Shown here: positions 12,305-23,372 of the stretch, in pieces | Position numbering within the stretch: position 1 is the first letter of the stretch | How the letters are laid out: each line of letters opens with the position of its first letter | Source: Pictodentalium vernedei | Taxonomy: Eukaryota > Mollusca > Scaphopoda > Dentaliida > Dentaliidae | Assembly (NCBI GenBank): GCA_031216915.1 | Contig: CM062290.1 | Location: forward strand, 252,780,581 to 252,844,580 | Direction of reading: 5' to 3' | Length of the DNA: 64,000 nucleotides | Notes under the pieces: model-generated | Told to the model about the DNA's origin: nothing | Databases searched by the model: none | The model's input: only the letters and a program-made list of their open reading frames with translations | Made by a program: the position numbers and the translations under genes

Positions 12305-12668
12305 TATTTGATCACTCAAAAAAGTGAGTGGAGCAAAACACTTTGAATGTGGGTCATGCTCGTATCGCAAGCATGGTATGACCTATGGACCAACACCAAA
12401 TGAGTTTAATTCAACAGAGGTTCAAAATATAGGTCAAGGTCACCCAGGGTCATTAAGTGTCATTTTTTTCAGAATTGCTGGAAATCACATCTTATGGCCC
12501 CTTAATACATTCCCGAAATGCATACAGTTTTTCTACACTAAAAAAAGTATGTGTATTTCATTACTTCAAAAAGTGGGCAGAGCAAAAAATTCTGACAGTG
12601 TGTGATGCTCATATCTCACGCCTGGTATGACATATGGACTTGCGACTAACACCAAATAAGTCATGACT
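12305..12668 (-). repeat. ~240-bp satellite, reverse block, left part
   Basis: Reverse complement of the 3,690-4,255 satellite: 'gttcaaaatataggtcaaggtcac', 'cagaattgctggaaatcaca', 'acattcccgaaatgcata'. It is interrupted by the SINE at 12,683-13,043 and resumes at 13,058. Confidence 0.65.
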
Positions 12669-12682
12669 CAATGGTGGTTCAA
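12669..12682. repeat. SINE target-site duplication, left
   Basis: CAATGGTGGTTCAA. The partner at 13,044-13,057 reads CAATGGTGGTGCAA, a single mismatch. Confidence 0.8.
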
Positions 12683-13043
12683 TTTATTATTTATTTATTT
12701 ATTGGTGTTTAAGGTCACATACTTATGCCCAATGGATAATCGTGACCGTGACAGTTTTACAGGTGGAGGAAGCTGGAGTTCCTGGAGAGAACCACCGAGC
12801 ATCTGTCGGCTCCTCAACATTCTAACTCTGTTCATGTTCCGCTCAAGCAGGGTTACAGTGGTTGAAGACATGTGCACCATTAATGTGCAGTACACCTTAG
12901 TACACGCCGTCATCGTGTCCCCATGTAGGCAACCGGGATAAAGTGCCTTGCCCAAGGACACAACGTGTGTCATCCCGGACAGGACTGAACTCGGGACCTC
13001 TAGCACAGAAGTCCAACAGTCTACCACTGAGCCACCGCACCCC
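12683..13043 (-). mobile_element. Full-length tRNA-derived SINE
   Basis: On the minus strand the 5' head is tRNA-like. A box-A-like TGGCTCAGTGGTAGACT is complementary to ~13,020-13,036, and a box-B-like GAGTTCAGTCC is complementary to 12,982-12,992. A ~250-bp body follows, and the 3' end is GTGACCTTAAACACC followed by a (AAAT/TAAA)n tail, seen as 'tttattatttatttatttattggtg' at low coordinates. A 14-bp duplication flanks it, proving retrotransposition into the 240-bp satellite. The open frames across it are shadows. Confidence 0.85.
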
Positions 13044-13057
13044 CAATGGTGGTGCAA
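13044..13057. repeat. SINE target-site duplication, right
   Basis: CAATGGTGGTGCAA, matching 12,669-12,682 at 13 of 14 bases. Confidence 0.8.
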
Positions 13058-13195
13058 CACATGAGTCAAGGTCAACAAGGTCATACAAGAGCCATAAAAG
13101 TGTATTTTCAGAATTGCTGGAAACCACATTTTATGACCCCCTAATGCATTCCCGAAGTTCATACAAAAGTATGTCAACTGTGAGAAGGGAATGGT
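13058..13195 (-). repeat. ~240-bp satellite, reverse block, right part
   Basis: Continues the satellite after the SINE: 'cagaattgctggaaaccaca', 'tgacccccta(a)tgcattcccgaagttcata'. Confidence 0.65.
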
Positions 13196-13203
13196 GATGA
13201 AAC

Positions 13204-13395
13204 ATTTATTTAATAGTGTTTAAGTGCATTTTCCAGCATCTTTGGCCATGTCTTGATCACAACAATGGGATGAGGGCAAGTTTAGCTAAATCATTTATAC
13301 CATTTCAGAGGAGTTCCACTCCTGGCATTGGGTCTGGGTCATATATGACCAGCAGGCCACGTTTTCCTGCAGTAAACAAGCACAGCTACATAAAA
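13204..13395 (-). mobile_element. SINE-like dispersed repeat copy
   Basis: 'catttatttaatagtgtttaag', 'tcttgatcacaacaatgg', 'gcattgggtctgggtc', 'cctgcagtaaacaagcac'. It is more diverged than neighbouring copies. Confidence 0.6.
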
Positions 13396-14566
13396 CATAC
13401 ATCACTTAAAAAGCTGCAAAATATGAAAAAATATTTATTTAAAATTTTATTAATTACAGTAGCACTAATTGGTTTGTGAGTGAACAAAAGTGAAAAAAAA
13501 ACAAAAAAAAACAACATTCATCAGTGACTCTGACCTGCTTCACAAAATTAAAAAAAAAATTATCTTAAACCTTAAACCTGAATTCAAATCTGCCATTACT
13601 ACAAATTTACACAATCATCTACTGACAATGGCGGTGCCAGAAAATGTTTCATACAGGGGGTGAGAGGGGAACAGATTTTCATGAAGGGGCCCAGTCTGCA
13701 AGTGGCCTTTAAAGATCACAGCATTGCATTCAGATACAATAGAAATCTGCACAAGTTCCCAAGGCACAAGCTATCATAGCAGGTTTGTTTGAGGGTTTTT
13801 TAGGGGGAGGGGGGGGGGGGAGAAAAAAATTGAATTGCACTTTTAATTGTGCCAAATGAAGACTTCATTTGAAAGCACAAATCAAACTGAAGGGAGATTA
13901 GGTCAGTCTGACATAATGAAAAATACATGATCCACATTTTGGAAACAAGGTACATGGGCATTCATGGCTCATATTATCTGCTTCCAAGCTGTTAAATCAT
14001 TACTGGATTTGTTCATCTGAATGTGTATGGGTATATAGAAAGACAGGAGGATGGGTGTGTGTGTGTGTGTGTGTTGGATGAGGTGGTGGGGAGGAGGGGG
14101 TCGAGTGGGGAGGAGGGGTTGGGGTGGGCAAATGGGTGGCTTAAGTCTTTCTTTAGTGGACAAATGCCTCCACTTTACTAGTTTATTTTTCATTTGGGAT
14201 CTTTCAACAGACCAGCAAAAGGTGGCATGTGCATGTTTCCATGAACAAAACCCAGCAGTTTCCAAGAATGCAACAGATAAAACACAGTGAATGACAATGG
14301 TAGGTGGAATCCTGTTAATTATGAGCTCTGTCAGGTAAGATATAATAGATTAAATACTTATATTGGATGTATTGAGCTTGAATAGATCTAGAAACATGGG
14401 GTTTTGCAACTGAACAAGTCATCCTTCAATAGATTCCAAGATTTTTTTTATTTGATTAACAGTTATTTACTAACTTATCAGCAATTAACCGGTCACAATT
14501 AACTGAGGTGTGGCAAATGGTTTGGTTATATGCAGTTAACAAAATTAATCAATCAGTTATTAAAAC
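13396..14566. other. No gene recognised; GT microsatellite
   Basis: AT-rich with A-runs near 13,490-13,555, a 12-base G run (13,809-13,820) and a (GT)n tract at 14,053-14,075. The overlapping open frames here follow the GT/GGGG purine bias and look accidental. Confidence 0.4.
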
Positions 14567-15941
14567 AAGAGGCCCCAGGGGGCCTGAGGGAGCTCACCTG
14601 ACATGGTTGTCTAAATAACAAACCAGGGACTTAACTTGAATAAGCTGCATATGCCCCTCCTAAGAAAAGCATATACCAACTAGATGAAGTGATTGTGCCC
14701 ACACAATACACAGGATTTTCCTCCTATTTTCAGTTCCTGCACTTTTACATCCCAAAATTGAGATAAACGCATAAAAAAAGAGATTTTTTTTTTTTATTTT
14801 TGTTTGGAAATTTTCGAAGTCCCAAACAAAATATTTTCAGACTGAAAATTTTTTCTTCTTCTTCTTAAAACTGATCAAAACGCATAAACAACCAAAGAAT
14901 TAATTTCTGGATTTTGGTCCCACCTGGACAAAATTTTCAGTGTAAAAAAAAAAAAATTTTGTCTCAAAATTGGCCGAAACGCATAAAAAAACAAAAAACT
15001 AATTTCCGGATTTTGGTCCAAAATTTCTATGTCTGGACTTGGCTTGAACAAACTTGAATCTCCCCCCCCCCACCCCCTAAAATGCTGAAAAGATTCTTAT
15101 TGGCAGATCTGAAAAAGAAGATTTTCAAAGAATATTTCTCAAACTGCACTAATTTAAACATCTGGGCTCCCACAGAGAGCCCAAGTATGGACCCAGGGAA
15201 CTGATTTCAATAAACATGTGAAACAATCTTCTAAAGATGTTATATGTGAAATTTGAAAGCTTTTGGAGCAGTGGTTTGGGAGAAAAGTGGTGTTAAATGT
15301 TTTTCCCATTACCCACAGTGTTAAAAAATGCTGACTCGGCACTTTTTCAAAGTCCCCAAAAAAGTACCCCATGATAAAACAGATAGCAATTTTCTTCGAC
15401 CATTCCATTCTGTTGGTCCTAATGAAGCTTCATACCAAATAAGAATTCTCAGTGTCATGTCGTGTAGTTTTGGAGATGTGGGCATTTTATTTTTTTCTAT
15501 TTTTAGCTCCTGTGGTTCCCATGGGGTGACAGGAAAACTTTTTTTGGCATAAATTAAGTACTTATGACCCAATAAGCCCTCATATCAAATTTGGTTCAAA
15601 TCCTCGTCTCTCCCATACCAAAGGCAAATATAGCTCCTTGAGCTTCTCTTGAGCAAATCTGAGTCTACAACACAAAAGGAAGCTGCACACCAAATATCAA
15701 ATCTCTGCTACTGCTGGTTCATGAGAAGATTTTTTAAGATGGCACCTCCCAGGGAGAGGAGCAACTTCATTTGAACAAATCCGAATTGGCATTAGGTAAT
15801 AAACATTTACCCAACATATGAATGAAATTGGGCTAGTGGTTTTGGATGAGAAGTAGGTTTTGTAAAGTTTACGACGGATGCCAGACGACGGATGGAAAGT
15901 GATCAGTAAAGCTCCCCTTGAGGTTTGCTCAGGTGAGCTAA
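14567..15941. mobile_element. Element B: same family as element A, no expanded satellite
   Basis: The left end AAGAGGCCCCAGGGGGCCTGAG then GCTCACCTGAC is the same as in A and C. The right end has 'gacggatg...gtgatcag', a degenerate hairpin and CAGGTGAGCTAA. The interior is about 1.3 kb and resembles element C closely ('ataagctgcatatgcccctcctaagaaaagcatata', 'acacaggattttcctcctattttcag', several 'ggattttggtcc' units), with only one partial 166-bp-type monomer. No transposase or helicase is encoded. Confidence 0.75.
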
Positions 15942-15964
15942 AAATATTGAATCGACCCACTACC

Positions 15965-16645
15965 CAAGTTTAATTTAAGTTTAGAGCCACTTTCAGCATC
16001 TATGGTTATATGGCAAACACACTATCCTTATAGCTCATCATTTATGGTTTATAACAAAATGGAAAACCAACATGGTGGTGTATCTATTTTTTTTATTTAA
16101 GGTCACTTTCAGCAAAAATATGACCAAAACATAATAAAAAAGTCCAATTCAGCCCATCATTAAAACCCAATACGAGAACTTGTTTACCTCAGTAAAGAAG
16201 CACAGCCCCAGGTTTCAATGGGCATTTGGAGTATCTATCCGCAGAAGAGGTTTTATTTATTTATTTCTTGGTGTTTAATATCACCTTCAGCATGATTGCC
16301 TATACCATGACTTCAAAATAAAGATGAAGTCAAGTTTAGCCAATTGTTTATACCAATGATGCCCACTTTACATGACCTTCATCCAGGTATTGGTCCCAGG
16401 AGCTATTTTACTAGTAAAGCAGACTTGTTTGTCACAGTAAACAAGCATTGCTCAATTTCCTGGACTTCCCTCTGGGAAAACCAGACTCCTATATTCCTGC
16501 CCCATTCAAAGTAATATATAGTGTGTCCCAATTATCAGAGGTGTAAAGGGGTATTTGTAACTGGGTCCTATTTTACCAGTGAAGCAGAACTTGTTTATTG
16601 CAGTAAACAAACACTGCTCCATTTCCACAGATTCTCAGAGGGAGT
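15965..16645 (-). mobile_element. Cluster of four truncated SINE-like copies
   Basis: Partial copies follow each other at ~15,970-16,055, 16,080-16,215, 16,251-16,490 and 16,545-16,645. Each shows parts of 'ggtgtttaaggtcact(t)tcagcat', 'gaggacttccactcc', 'gggtcctattttaccagtaaagcag' and 'cttgtttac.gcagtaaacaagcac'. Confidence 0.6.
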
Positions 16646-17530
16646 AAGAAATTTTAAAGTATTTGAAAATCTTGCCTTAACTGCAGTAAAATAGCACGTC
16701 TTCATTTCTAATTGTTCATACAGAGAACCAGTCTATATTATCCATGAAGCCAACCAAATTTGATGTCAATTATCAATGTGGGCAAAATATTAGATCGAGA
16801 TAGAATAGAGCATGATCCTTCGAAGCAAATGACAGTCTTGCATCAGATCCATTCCTACATTTAAGACAGCACATGTTTGTCATACATAAAGTTCTGTGAT
16901 CATAAAAGAGGAAAGATAATTTCGACTGGATCGCAACTGGGTTGTGATCCAGTCAAAATTATCTTACCAATTTTCATTCTACAACACTGTACAGTTTCCC
17001 CTCTCAAAGAAATGTGAGAACATTGAATCCAACATGCTATTGTTATTTGCTTTTCTCCATTCAGATTTGATTTCACATCATGTCATTTCGGAAATCTTGA
17101 TCCACTGGGGGCGAGCGTGTATTGCAATTGAGAAAAATACCACTTTTGTGATCACTGTACCTTAGTCTTTCCTGAGTACTAATAATAAAAAGTGCATTCA
17201 TCACTTAATACCTGTGAAAAGCGATTTCAGAATAATCTTTAATGTGAGTAAAATGATCAACTTTGTGAAGCATGAAATTTCCTGATTATCTAGGTGTAAT
17301 AATAAAGTACTAAAACACAATTTAAAGACTAAACTATGCTGTACAACTGTTAGCAATAGAAAAACATAAATATATATATATATATATCTATATATAAACG
17401 AACCATTAACTCTTGACACACTATACAATTTGTAACACAATTGAGCCTGGACACTCCAAGTCTGCAAATTAGCAGCCTATCAGGGTCAATGACTGTCACA
17501 ATTTGCAAGTTTGACATGCACAAATTTAGT
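16646..17530. other. No gene recognised; hairpin and TA repeat
   Basis: Contains the hairpin at 16,914-16,966 and a (TA)n tract at 17,369-17,396. Otherwise AT-rich and non-coding. Confidence 0.4.
16914..16966. repeat. Near-perfect hairpin, ~24-bp arms
   Basis: 'aagataatttcgactggatc' and its complement at the right end (ending 'attatctt') enclose a loop of about four bases. There is no T-tract or terminator context. It is probably the core of a small palindromic transposon. Confidence 0.7.
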
Positions 17531-17535
17531 ACAAT

Positions 17536-17665
17536 TTCTTAATTTATAGGTGTTTCAGGTCATATATTTTTGCACATTGGCCTATTGTGACTGCAACATG
17601 GATATAAAGTCAAGTCCTTCCAATCATTAATCCCCATGTTGCCCATTTTAGAGGACTTCCACTCC
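17536..17665 (-). mobile_element. SINE-like copy, truncated
   Basis: 'tttataggtgtttcaggtcat', 'cattggcctattgtgactgcaac', 'catgttgcccattttagagg', ending at 'acttccactccag'. Confidence 0.6.
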
Positions 17666-17974
17666 AGTGGAACACATCGATGGAACATCGACAAGGTAAT
17701 AATCTTCATTCATGCTTATGGTAAATAACTATGCTTAGAAAATTGTAAATAAAACTTCTTGTACAACCATATATGGTAAGCCATCTTCATATTTTAGACA
17801 AATGCTTTTGGCTTCTGCATGTCAAGAGTTAACAATGAAATGCTGCAAAATAATAAGTGTCTACTGCCTCATCTATTGCCGAGTATTTACATGCACAGGA
17901 CAAAAAAGAAATGTTTTTCAATCACCTGACAGCTCCTGAATTTGACTCCTATCCAAAACATTTTCAATCTTCCT

Positions 17975-18223
17975 TTAATCCTTCACCCAAACACACAGCA
18001 TAAAAAATGTATTTAAATATTGTTTTTCAATATTTTTCACAAAAATCCAACAAAACCATTCCATGTGACCCCCCAAAAACCATACCATGTGACCCCTGGG
18101 AAAATCTCATTCCAATGAGGAGGCACATGTGGTTTTGTTGAGATTTGAAAAAAAAACATTTTCAACTGCTTAATTTGTATATTATGTGGGTGGATGCTGT
18201 CGATTCATTAGGTAAAGGGTTAA
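17975..18223 (-). mobile_element. TTAA-flanked palindromic MITE (piggyBac-type signature), copy 1
   Basis: TTAA at both ends (17,975-17,978 and 18,220-18,223). The right TIR, read inward, is CCCTTTACC. The interior is a long imperfect palindrome around 'aaaaccataccatgtgacccc' and 'ggcacatgtggttttgttga'. It shares 'tgtgggtggatgctgtcgattc' with the other copies, in opposite orientation. Confidence 0.7.
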
Positions 18224-18539
18224 AAGAAAAAATCATCACATTTACACATCTTAATTTCATATTTTATGGTATGTGTCAGGAGTGGCTTAATGAAGTGTCA
18301 TTGGAGCATGTGTTGGGTTCCGCACAAATTGTTGAAAGGTCTAGCTAGAGCCACTAGTGGCCCACAGAGGCTAAGGGTTCTGCAAGACGCTAAAAGGAAA
18401 AAATAGTATGGTTCACAATGCTTTGTCCCAAAATACCCTGGAGTATCAAACTACAACCTATCTGTAGAGGGTATTCTGGGACACTACAGGGCCATTAAAT
18501 TACTTCAAAGTTACATTGTTAAATACTGTGGACAAAATT

Positions 18540-18865
18540 AACACTGGTGTTTATGATCACTTTCAGCATCTACCTTATGACAATGACCGATGTATATTGA
18601 CCCTCAAATGCAACAAGGTGCCATCTGTAATGCTAAAGTACACCATGCCCCCACATGGGCAATGGGGGTGGAGTGTCTTGCTCAATTTTAGCTCATCCAA
18701 GAAATGATGGTACCATGATTAAAAGGCTTCATATTCTGCAGATGTACTTCATATAGATTTGGCGTTTTTTTTACAATTTTTTTTATACCTCCATTAAATG
18801 GTAACAAAACAATTCCATGCGAATAAATTTTTATCTCTGAAATTCATTTTGCACTCTACCAGTTA
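18540..18865 (-). mobile_element. Truncated SINE fragment plus partial Harbinger-like MITE
   Basis: 18,540-18,705 matches the SINE body ('caatgaccg', 'tacaccatgcccccacatgggcaatggggg...gtgtcttgc'). 18,725-18,865 matches 28,735-28,856 and ends in GCACTCTACCAG-TTA, the TIR of the MITE at 21,103-21,333. Confidence 0.5.
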
Positions 18866-19835
18866 AGGTCTTTGTGTAAATTTCTGAAATTTTTGACCAT
18901 TCAAAATTTTTAACATCCAGTGAGGAAAACGTAATAATGTAAATGGAATGGCTAAAAAAATGTGTACAAATGCAAAACAATTCTCAATATGTACAAAAAT
19001 ATATATTTCAAACATTCAGTTTGCCCAACACAACTTCCTGACAAGACCCCATGCACAATGTGGCAAGGCTGAAACTATTCTCAGAGTGGCAGGATTACTT
19101 CCTGCTTACTTTCAGAATAACTCAACTTGAGATTTTTTGCAGATTGTTAAATATTTAGGTACATAAAAGTAAAAGACAGACCATGATAGTGTGACAAATG
19201 TGAAAACAGTCCAGTTAAAGGTGATAATTTTACAGACTGGTGCAAACTTTCTTAATAACCTTGATGTGTACACATACCCAGTTGTGAAGTTCTTTACCTC
19301 ACCTTTCAAGACACTTTTCCCAAATTTCAATGTATAGCTATTGCCTATAAACACTTTTTTGCAAAATTCAAAGTAGGCAGACTTAAAAAAAAAAAGCATA
19401 AAGTGAGTCCAGCAACAGTGAATACTAATTTTGGAGTCAGTAAACATACCAAATGCCCTGTGAACAATCTTGAGTGATATCCTATCAAAGATTTTAAATA
19501 TGAAAATACTTATTTTGCACAAAAATGTAGGAATTACAAAAATGGAACTCATTTTTAACTCTTAAGAGGGCTATTTACTATTTTGTTCAATTTTTACTAC
19601 ATTACGACAGGTCCTCCAACTTGCTGTATTTGGATAACTTGCAAGCTTCACTCGAAATACATTCACAGTTATTTCTAGGCAAGTTTTGGCTGCCCACATG
19701 GGCATCTAAGACTTGTGAAGACACAACTCCAAAGTTACAGAGCATTAAATGATACAGTTTGGCAAAAATGTGTGAATAAAAATGCCGCTTTGCCACACAT
19801 CCCCCAAAAAGTGTGCAATTCGAGATATTTAAAAA
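18866..19835. other. No gene recognised
   Basis: AT-rich. A 146-codon open frame on the minus strand (19,112-19,552) has the Phe/Lys/Ile-rich composition expected from AT-rich non-coding DNA and no domain motif. I treat it as chance. Confidence 0.4.
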
Positions 19836-19840
19836 ATTTT

Positions 19841-20455
19841 GAAAAAGGGACATAACTCTGGCAAAAAGTGTCAGACCAAACCCCAATTTGAACATGACCT
19901 ACATTTTAAGTTGATACACCTATACACCAAATTTTATTTGAATCGGTCAACATCTAACATTATCATAGGAAACCAAAAAAAATGAATTTTCAAAGTTGAA
20001 AAAGGGGCATAACTCTGACAAAAATTGTCTGACCAAACACCAATTAGGACTTGACCTGTATTTTATGTAGATACATCTACACACAAAATTTTATTTGAAT
20101 TGAACAAGTAAAGTTATCATCGGAAACCCCCAAAAAATTAATTTGTGATGTTGAAAGGAAAAGGGGCATAACTCAGGCAAGAATTGTCGGACCACACCCC
20201 GATTGGAACCGGACCTTATTTTATTTTGATACACCTGCATACCAAATTACATTTGATTTGGCCTACTATGACTGAAGTTATTGGGAAACCCCAAAAAATG
20301 AATTTTTGATGTCCAAAAAGGGTCATAATTCTGGCAACTGTTGTCTGTCCGTACCCTGCTTCGAACCTGACTTGTATTTTAGGTTGATACACCTGCATAC
20401 CAAATTTTATTTAATTTGGCCAACTATAACTAAAGTTATCATTGGGAAACCAAAG
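19841..20455 (+). repeat. Tandem repeat, period ~157 bp, four diverged units
   Basis: Units begin 'gaaaaaggggcataactctggc' near 19,841, 19,998, 20,157 and 20,313. Each contains 'ccaattggaacttgacctgtattttagg', 'gatacacctgcataccaaattttatttg' and 'aactaaagttatcattgggaaacccc'. Decay is moderate and there are no open frames of interest. Confidence 0.8.
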
Positions 20456-21069
20456 TGGGACAGAATACACACAGACGCATGCACGGTACAATACCGGCTA
20501 TTTAAAAGTCCCCAAAATATTTTTTTGCGGGGGCACAAAAATCTCCAGGCCTTTAAGTGTGCAAGAGCATTTCATCAATCAGGTACTCAGACATTTTGTT
20601 AACTTCAAGCACCTGGGTAAACAGTTTGCCAGGTCAGTTTCCAGCACATTTCTGGCCTTATAATTTTTTCTCCTAAATTTTAGAGGAGTAGATAGATAGG
20701 CATTCCACCTCCCCGTCAACAGTTCTCTTTCAACTTCAGACAGAGTTTGAACTTAAACAAGCAAACAAAAGAAAATTCCCAGATAATGGAGAAAATCATA
20801 CAGTGGTTTCAAGTTTTGTCAGTGAAAACCTGAAAATCACTGCCAAGTTTCTAGCCTCACAAGTTTTTTAATTGTAGAAATCCTAGAATATTGTTCATGT
20901 TTTAATTCAGTGTGCGATTAATTTTGGTTGTTGAAGTAGGTTTCTACAGATTTGACTTGTAACAATTTAATGGAGAGTGCCAATATGCACTCTCCAATAA
21001 ATAGTCATAATGCAAACTCTAATGAACAAAATATTTGTACTTCTAGCAGAATATAAAACACATTCACAG
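20456..21069. other. No gene recognised
   Basis: AT-rich. It contains 'gagagtgccaatatgcactctcc' near 20,972, a short palindrome possibly related to the TIR family of the next MITE. Confidence 0.35.
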
Positions 21070-21515
21070 GATATGAAAACTTTATTTATTTATTTGTGTT
21101 ACTGGTAGAGTGTTAAATTATTTTTGTTCATCAAAATCTATTCACAAGTCTTTGCCTTGTTACAATTTGTAGGAGAGTGCCATAAACTATGACAGGCAAT
21201 TCTTTGCAGAAAAAAATACTTTCACTTCAAAGATAATAGAAAGCACATTCACTGAACATGGAGGATTTAAGTTCTGGTAGCTGCACTTCAGAATAAAGCC
21301 CAAATATGGGCTTCCAGCACTCTACCAGTTAAAAGTCACACATTTTTTACCAATGGCTAATTGTGACCTGCAAAATGGACATAGAGGCAAGTTTAAGTCA
21401 ATTGTTTATACCTATGTTTAGAGGACTTTCACCCCAAGCATTGGTGACAGAGTTCTATTTTACTAGTTAAACAAAGCATGTTGACCACTGTAAACAAGCA
21501 CAGCTTCACTTACCA
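21070..21515 (-). mobile_element. SINE-like copy interrupted by a MITE
   Basis: The T-rich border 'tttatttatttatttgtg' (21,082-21,099) and 'aaaagtcacacattttttaccaatggctaattgtgacc' (from ~21,335) are two halves of one SINE-like copy. The MITE at 21,103-21,333 lies between. The copy runs on to 'taaacaagcacagcttcacttaccagggttc'. A further partial copy follows at 21,525-21,650. Confidence 0.7.
21103..21333. mobile_element. TIR MITE with TTA target duplication (PIF/Harbinger-like signature)
   Basis: The ends are CTGGTAGAGTG and CACTCTACCAG, perfect 11-bp inverted repeats, flanked by TTA on both sides. The SINE consensus has one copy of that triplet at the junction (gtgTTTAAGG). TWA duplications are typical of PIF/Harbinger; the superfamily is inferred from that alone. 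No coding capacity. Confidence 0.65.
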
Positions 21516-21650
21516 GGGTTCACATATCATGACTGCAAAATGAGTATAAAATCAAGTTCAGCCCTTCATTTATGCCAATGCTGCCCACAGCAAAGGACTT
21601 GCACACAAGGTATTTGCTACCAGGTCTTATTTCACCAGTAAAAACAGTAG

Positions 21651-22780
21651 TTATTTGCAATTGTAAGAAAGAAATGAGCCACTTTTGGTTGTTTTTGTGG
21701 GAAAGTTAAAGAATGATGGATGTTGGGTTGGGCAAAATTAATAAGGCAAAAAAGATTATTTTTCAAAGCATACAATTCTTTCATATTTTCCCCTTATGGG
21801 ACATAACTTATTCTATATAGTCAAGTGAATAAATATACAAGCATTTCATACACAAAATAATCATTTGATATCAAATTAATATACAACACATAATATTAAT
21901 GATTTCAGGGTGTTTTGTATGACTTCAAAAATCTTTGAAACACAAAGAAAGGCTTTCATACATGGAATGATGGAATAAACTCGATTATATTAATTGCAAT
22001 ATTTAAATATGCAAGAAACCAATATCAACACTCTGTTTAGAAAGCTGTTGGATGCCATTGCATTTGTTTTACAGTGGCTTACTCCCCATGCACTTCTGTT
22101 GTTGTTGCCATATACATGTGTTTATTCCTATATAAATTTGCCCTCTAATAATCTTGAGATGAGTGTCCCTCTCCCATAAATTGTAATACAACAATTATTT
22201 AAATACCCCCCCCCCCCCCCCCCCCCCCCCCCCAGGGAATGGAAAAATTACATACGCTTAAGTGGTAGGTTTTAAAAACCCAACCATGTAGTTTGTAGTT
22301 AAAGTGGTGTCCAGCTTCTCACATCTTGCTTTTATGGGATGCTTTACAGTGCTGCTTTTGTGTTTCTATCCTCAGATACTGTAAATATATATCAGGTGAA
22401 ATTCAAAGAGGAATTATCTAAAATAAAATTTGAAATATTTCAGTTATAAAATAGCATTTCACAGATTGACTAAAAAGGAATTTATCAATCCAGTTTGTAT
22501 TAAAAATGAGGGTAATTCTGTAAAAAAAAATAAAAGCTATCAAATTAACTTGGTATCTTGGTGTCAAACAGGGAGCCAAATATCACAGGGTGTTCATTTA
22601 GAAACACTTAATTCCAACACACAACTCAATAATAATTAAATTTTCATCCAATTTAGAAATATTTCATACCTGTATGTGACCAGATCAACACGGATATCAC
22701 ACTGTTTTCATGTACAATTATCTTATCTGGAACAAACATTTCAATTTTCAATGTTACAGAACTCTGGTCATACTCAGGTC
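21651..22780. other. No gene recognised; 28-base C run
   Basis: AT-rich and non-coding, with an uninterrupted run of 28 C at 22,206-22,233. Confidence 0.45.
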
Positions 22781-22789
22781 TGAAAATAA

Positions 22790-22995
22790 GCTGTCTGACA
22801 ATTGAAGAATGAGGTCACCAGAGGGTGAATTTGATGATGCTATCCCATACAGTGGGCCAATATATCCTCTAGATTGCTCTTTGTTTAGTTTTGAGACCCT
22901 GATTCAGATTGAGGTTCACAGAGGGTAAATTTAGTAATGATATGCATCACTAAATTCACCCTCTGAGGACCTCATTTTGTAGATGACCGTTTGCT
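22790..22995. repeat. Palindromic mini-element with three copies of one arm
   Basis: 22,911-22,973 is a hairpin: 'gagggtaaatttagtaatgat' pairs with 'catcactaaattcaccctc', loop 'atg'. A third, direct copy of the same arm ('gaggtcaccagagggtgaatttgatgatg') lies at ~22,810. This looks like a small fold-back element. No coding capacity. Confidence 0.6.
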
Positions 22996-23107
22996 TATTT
23001 TCTGACTTGGTCATACTCCAAGTTTCAAAGTCTAATACACAACCATAATGCATTGCAGCTTATTATTAGAATTGTAAGACTGTTTCACTAAGAGATGCCT
23101 GCTCATG

Positions 23108-23340
23108 TTGGAGTTCCGAATTATTTACTGTGTTTAATGTCACTTTAAGCATTTTGGTTTTATCATGACTGCAACATAGGTATGAAAGCAAGTTTATCCA
23201 GTCATTTGTTTTATACCTGTGCTGTCCACTTTGGAGGACTTCCACCCCAGTTGTTGGTTCTGGGTAACATTTTACTAGTAAAGCCAAACTTATTTACCAT
23301 AGTAAACAAGCACAGCCCACTTTCTGGGTTCCCACAGGGT

Positions 23341-23372
<32 letters not shown>

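Noticed and set aside
12978..13040. Functional tRNA gene
   Set aside because: Box A- and B-like motifs are present but the cloverleaf is not intact and it is the head of a SINE with target duplications; the second copy (28,645-28,700) is the same.
12695..13177. 160-codon open frame on the minus strand
   Set aside because: It runs through the SINE, its target duplication and the satellite. The SINE explains the sequence.
14051..14290. Open frame beginning MGVCVCVC
   Set aside because: Translation of the (GT)n microsatellite and GGGG-rich flank.
19112..19552. 146-codon open frame on the minus strand
   Set aside because: Phe/Lys/Ile-rich composition typical of AT-rich non-coding DNA, no domain, no splice context, and the surrounding sequence is repeat-derived.
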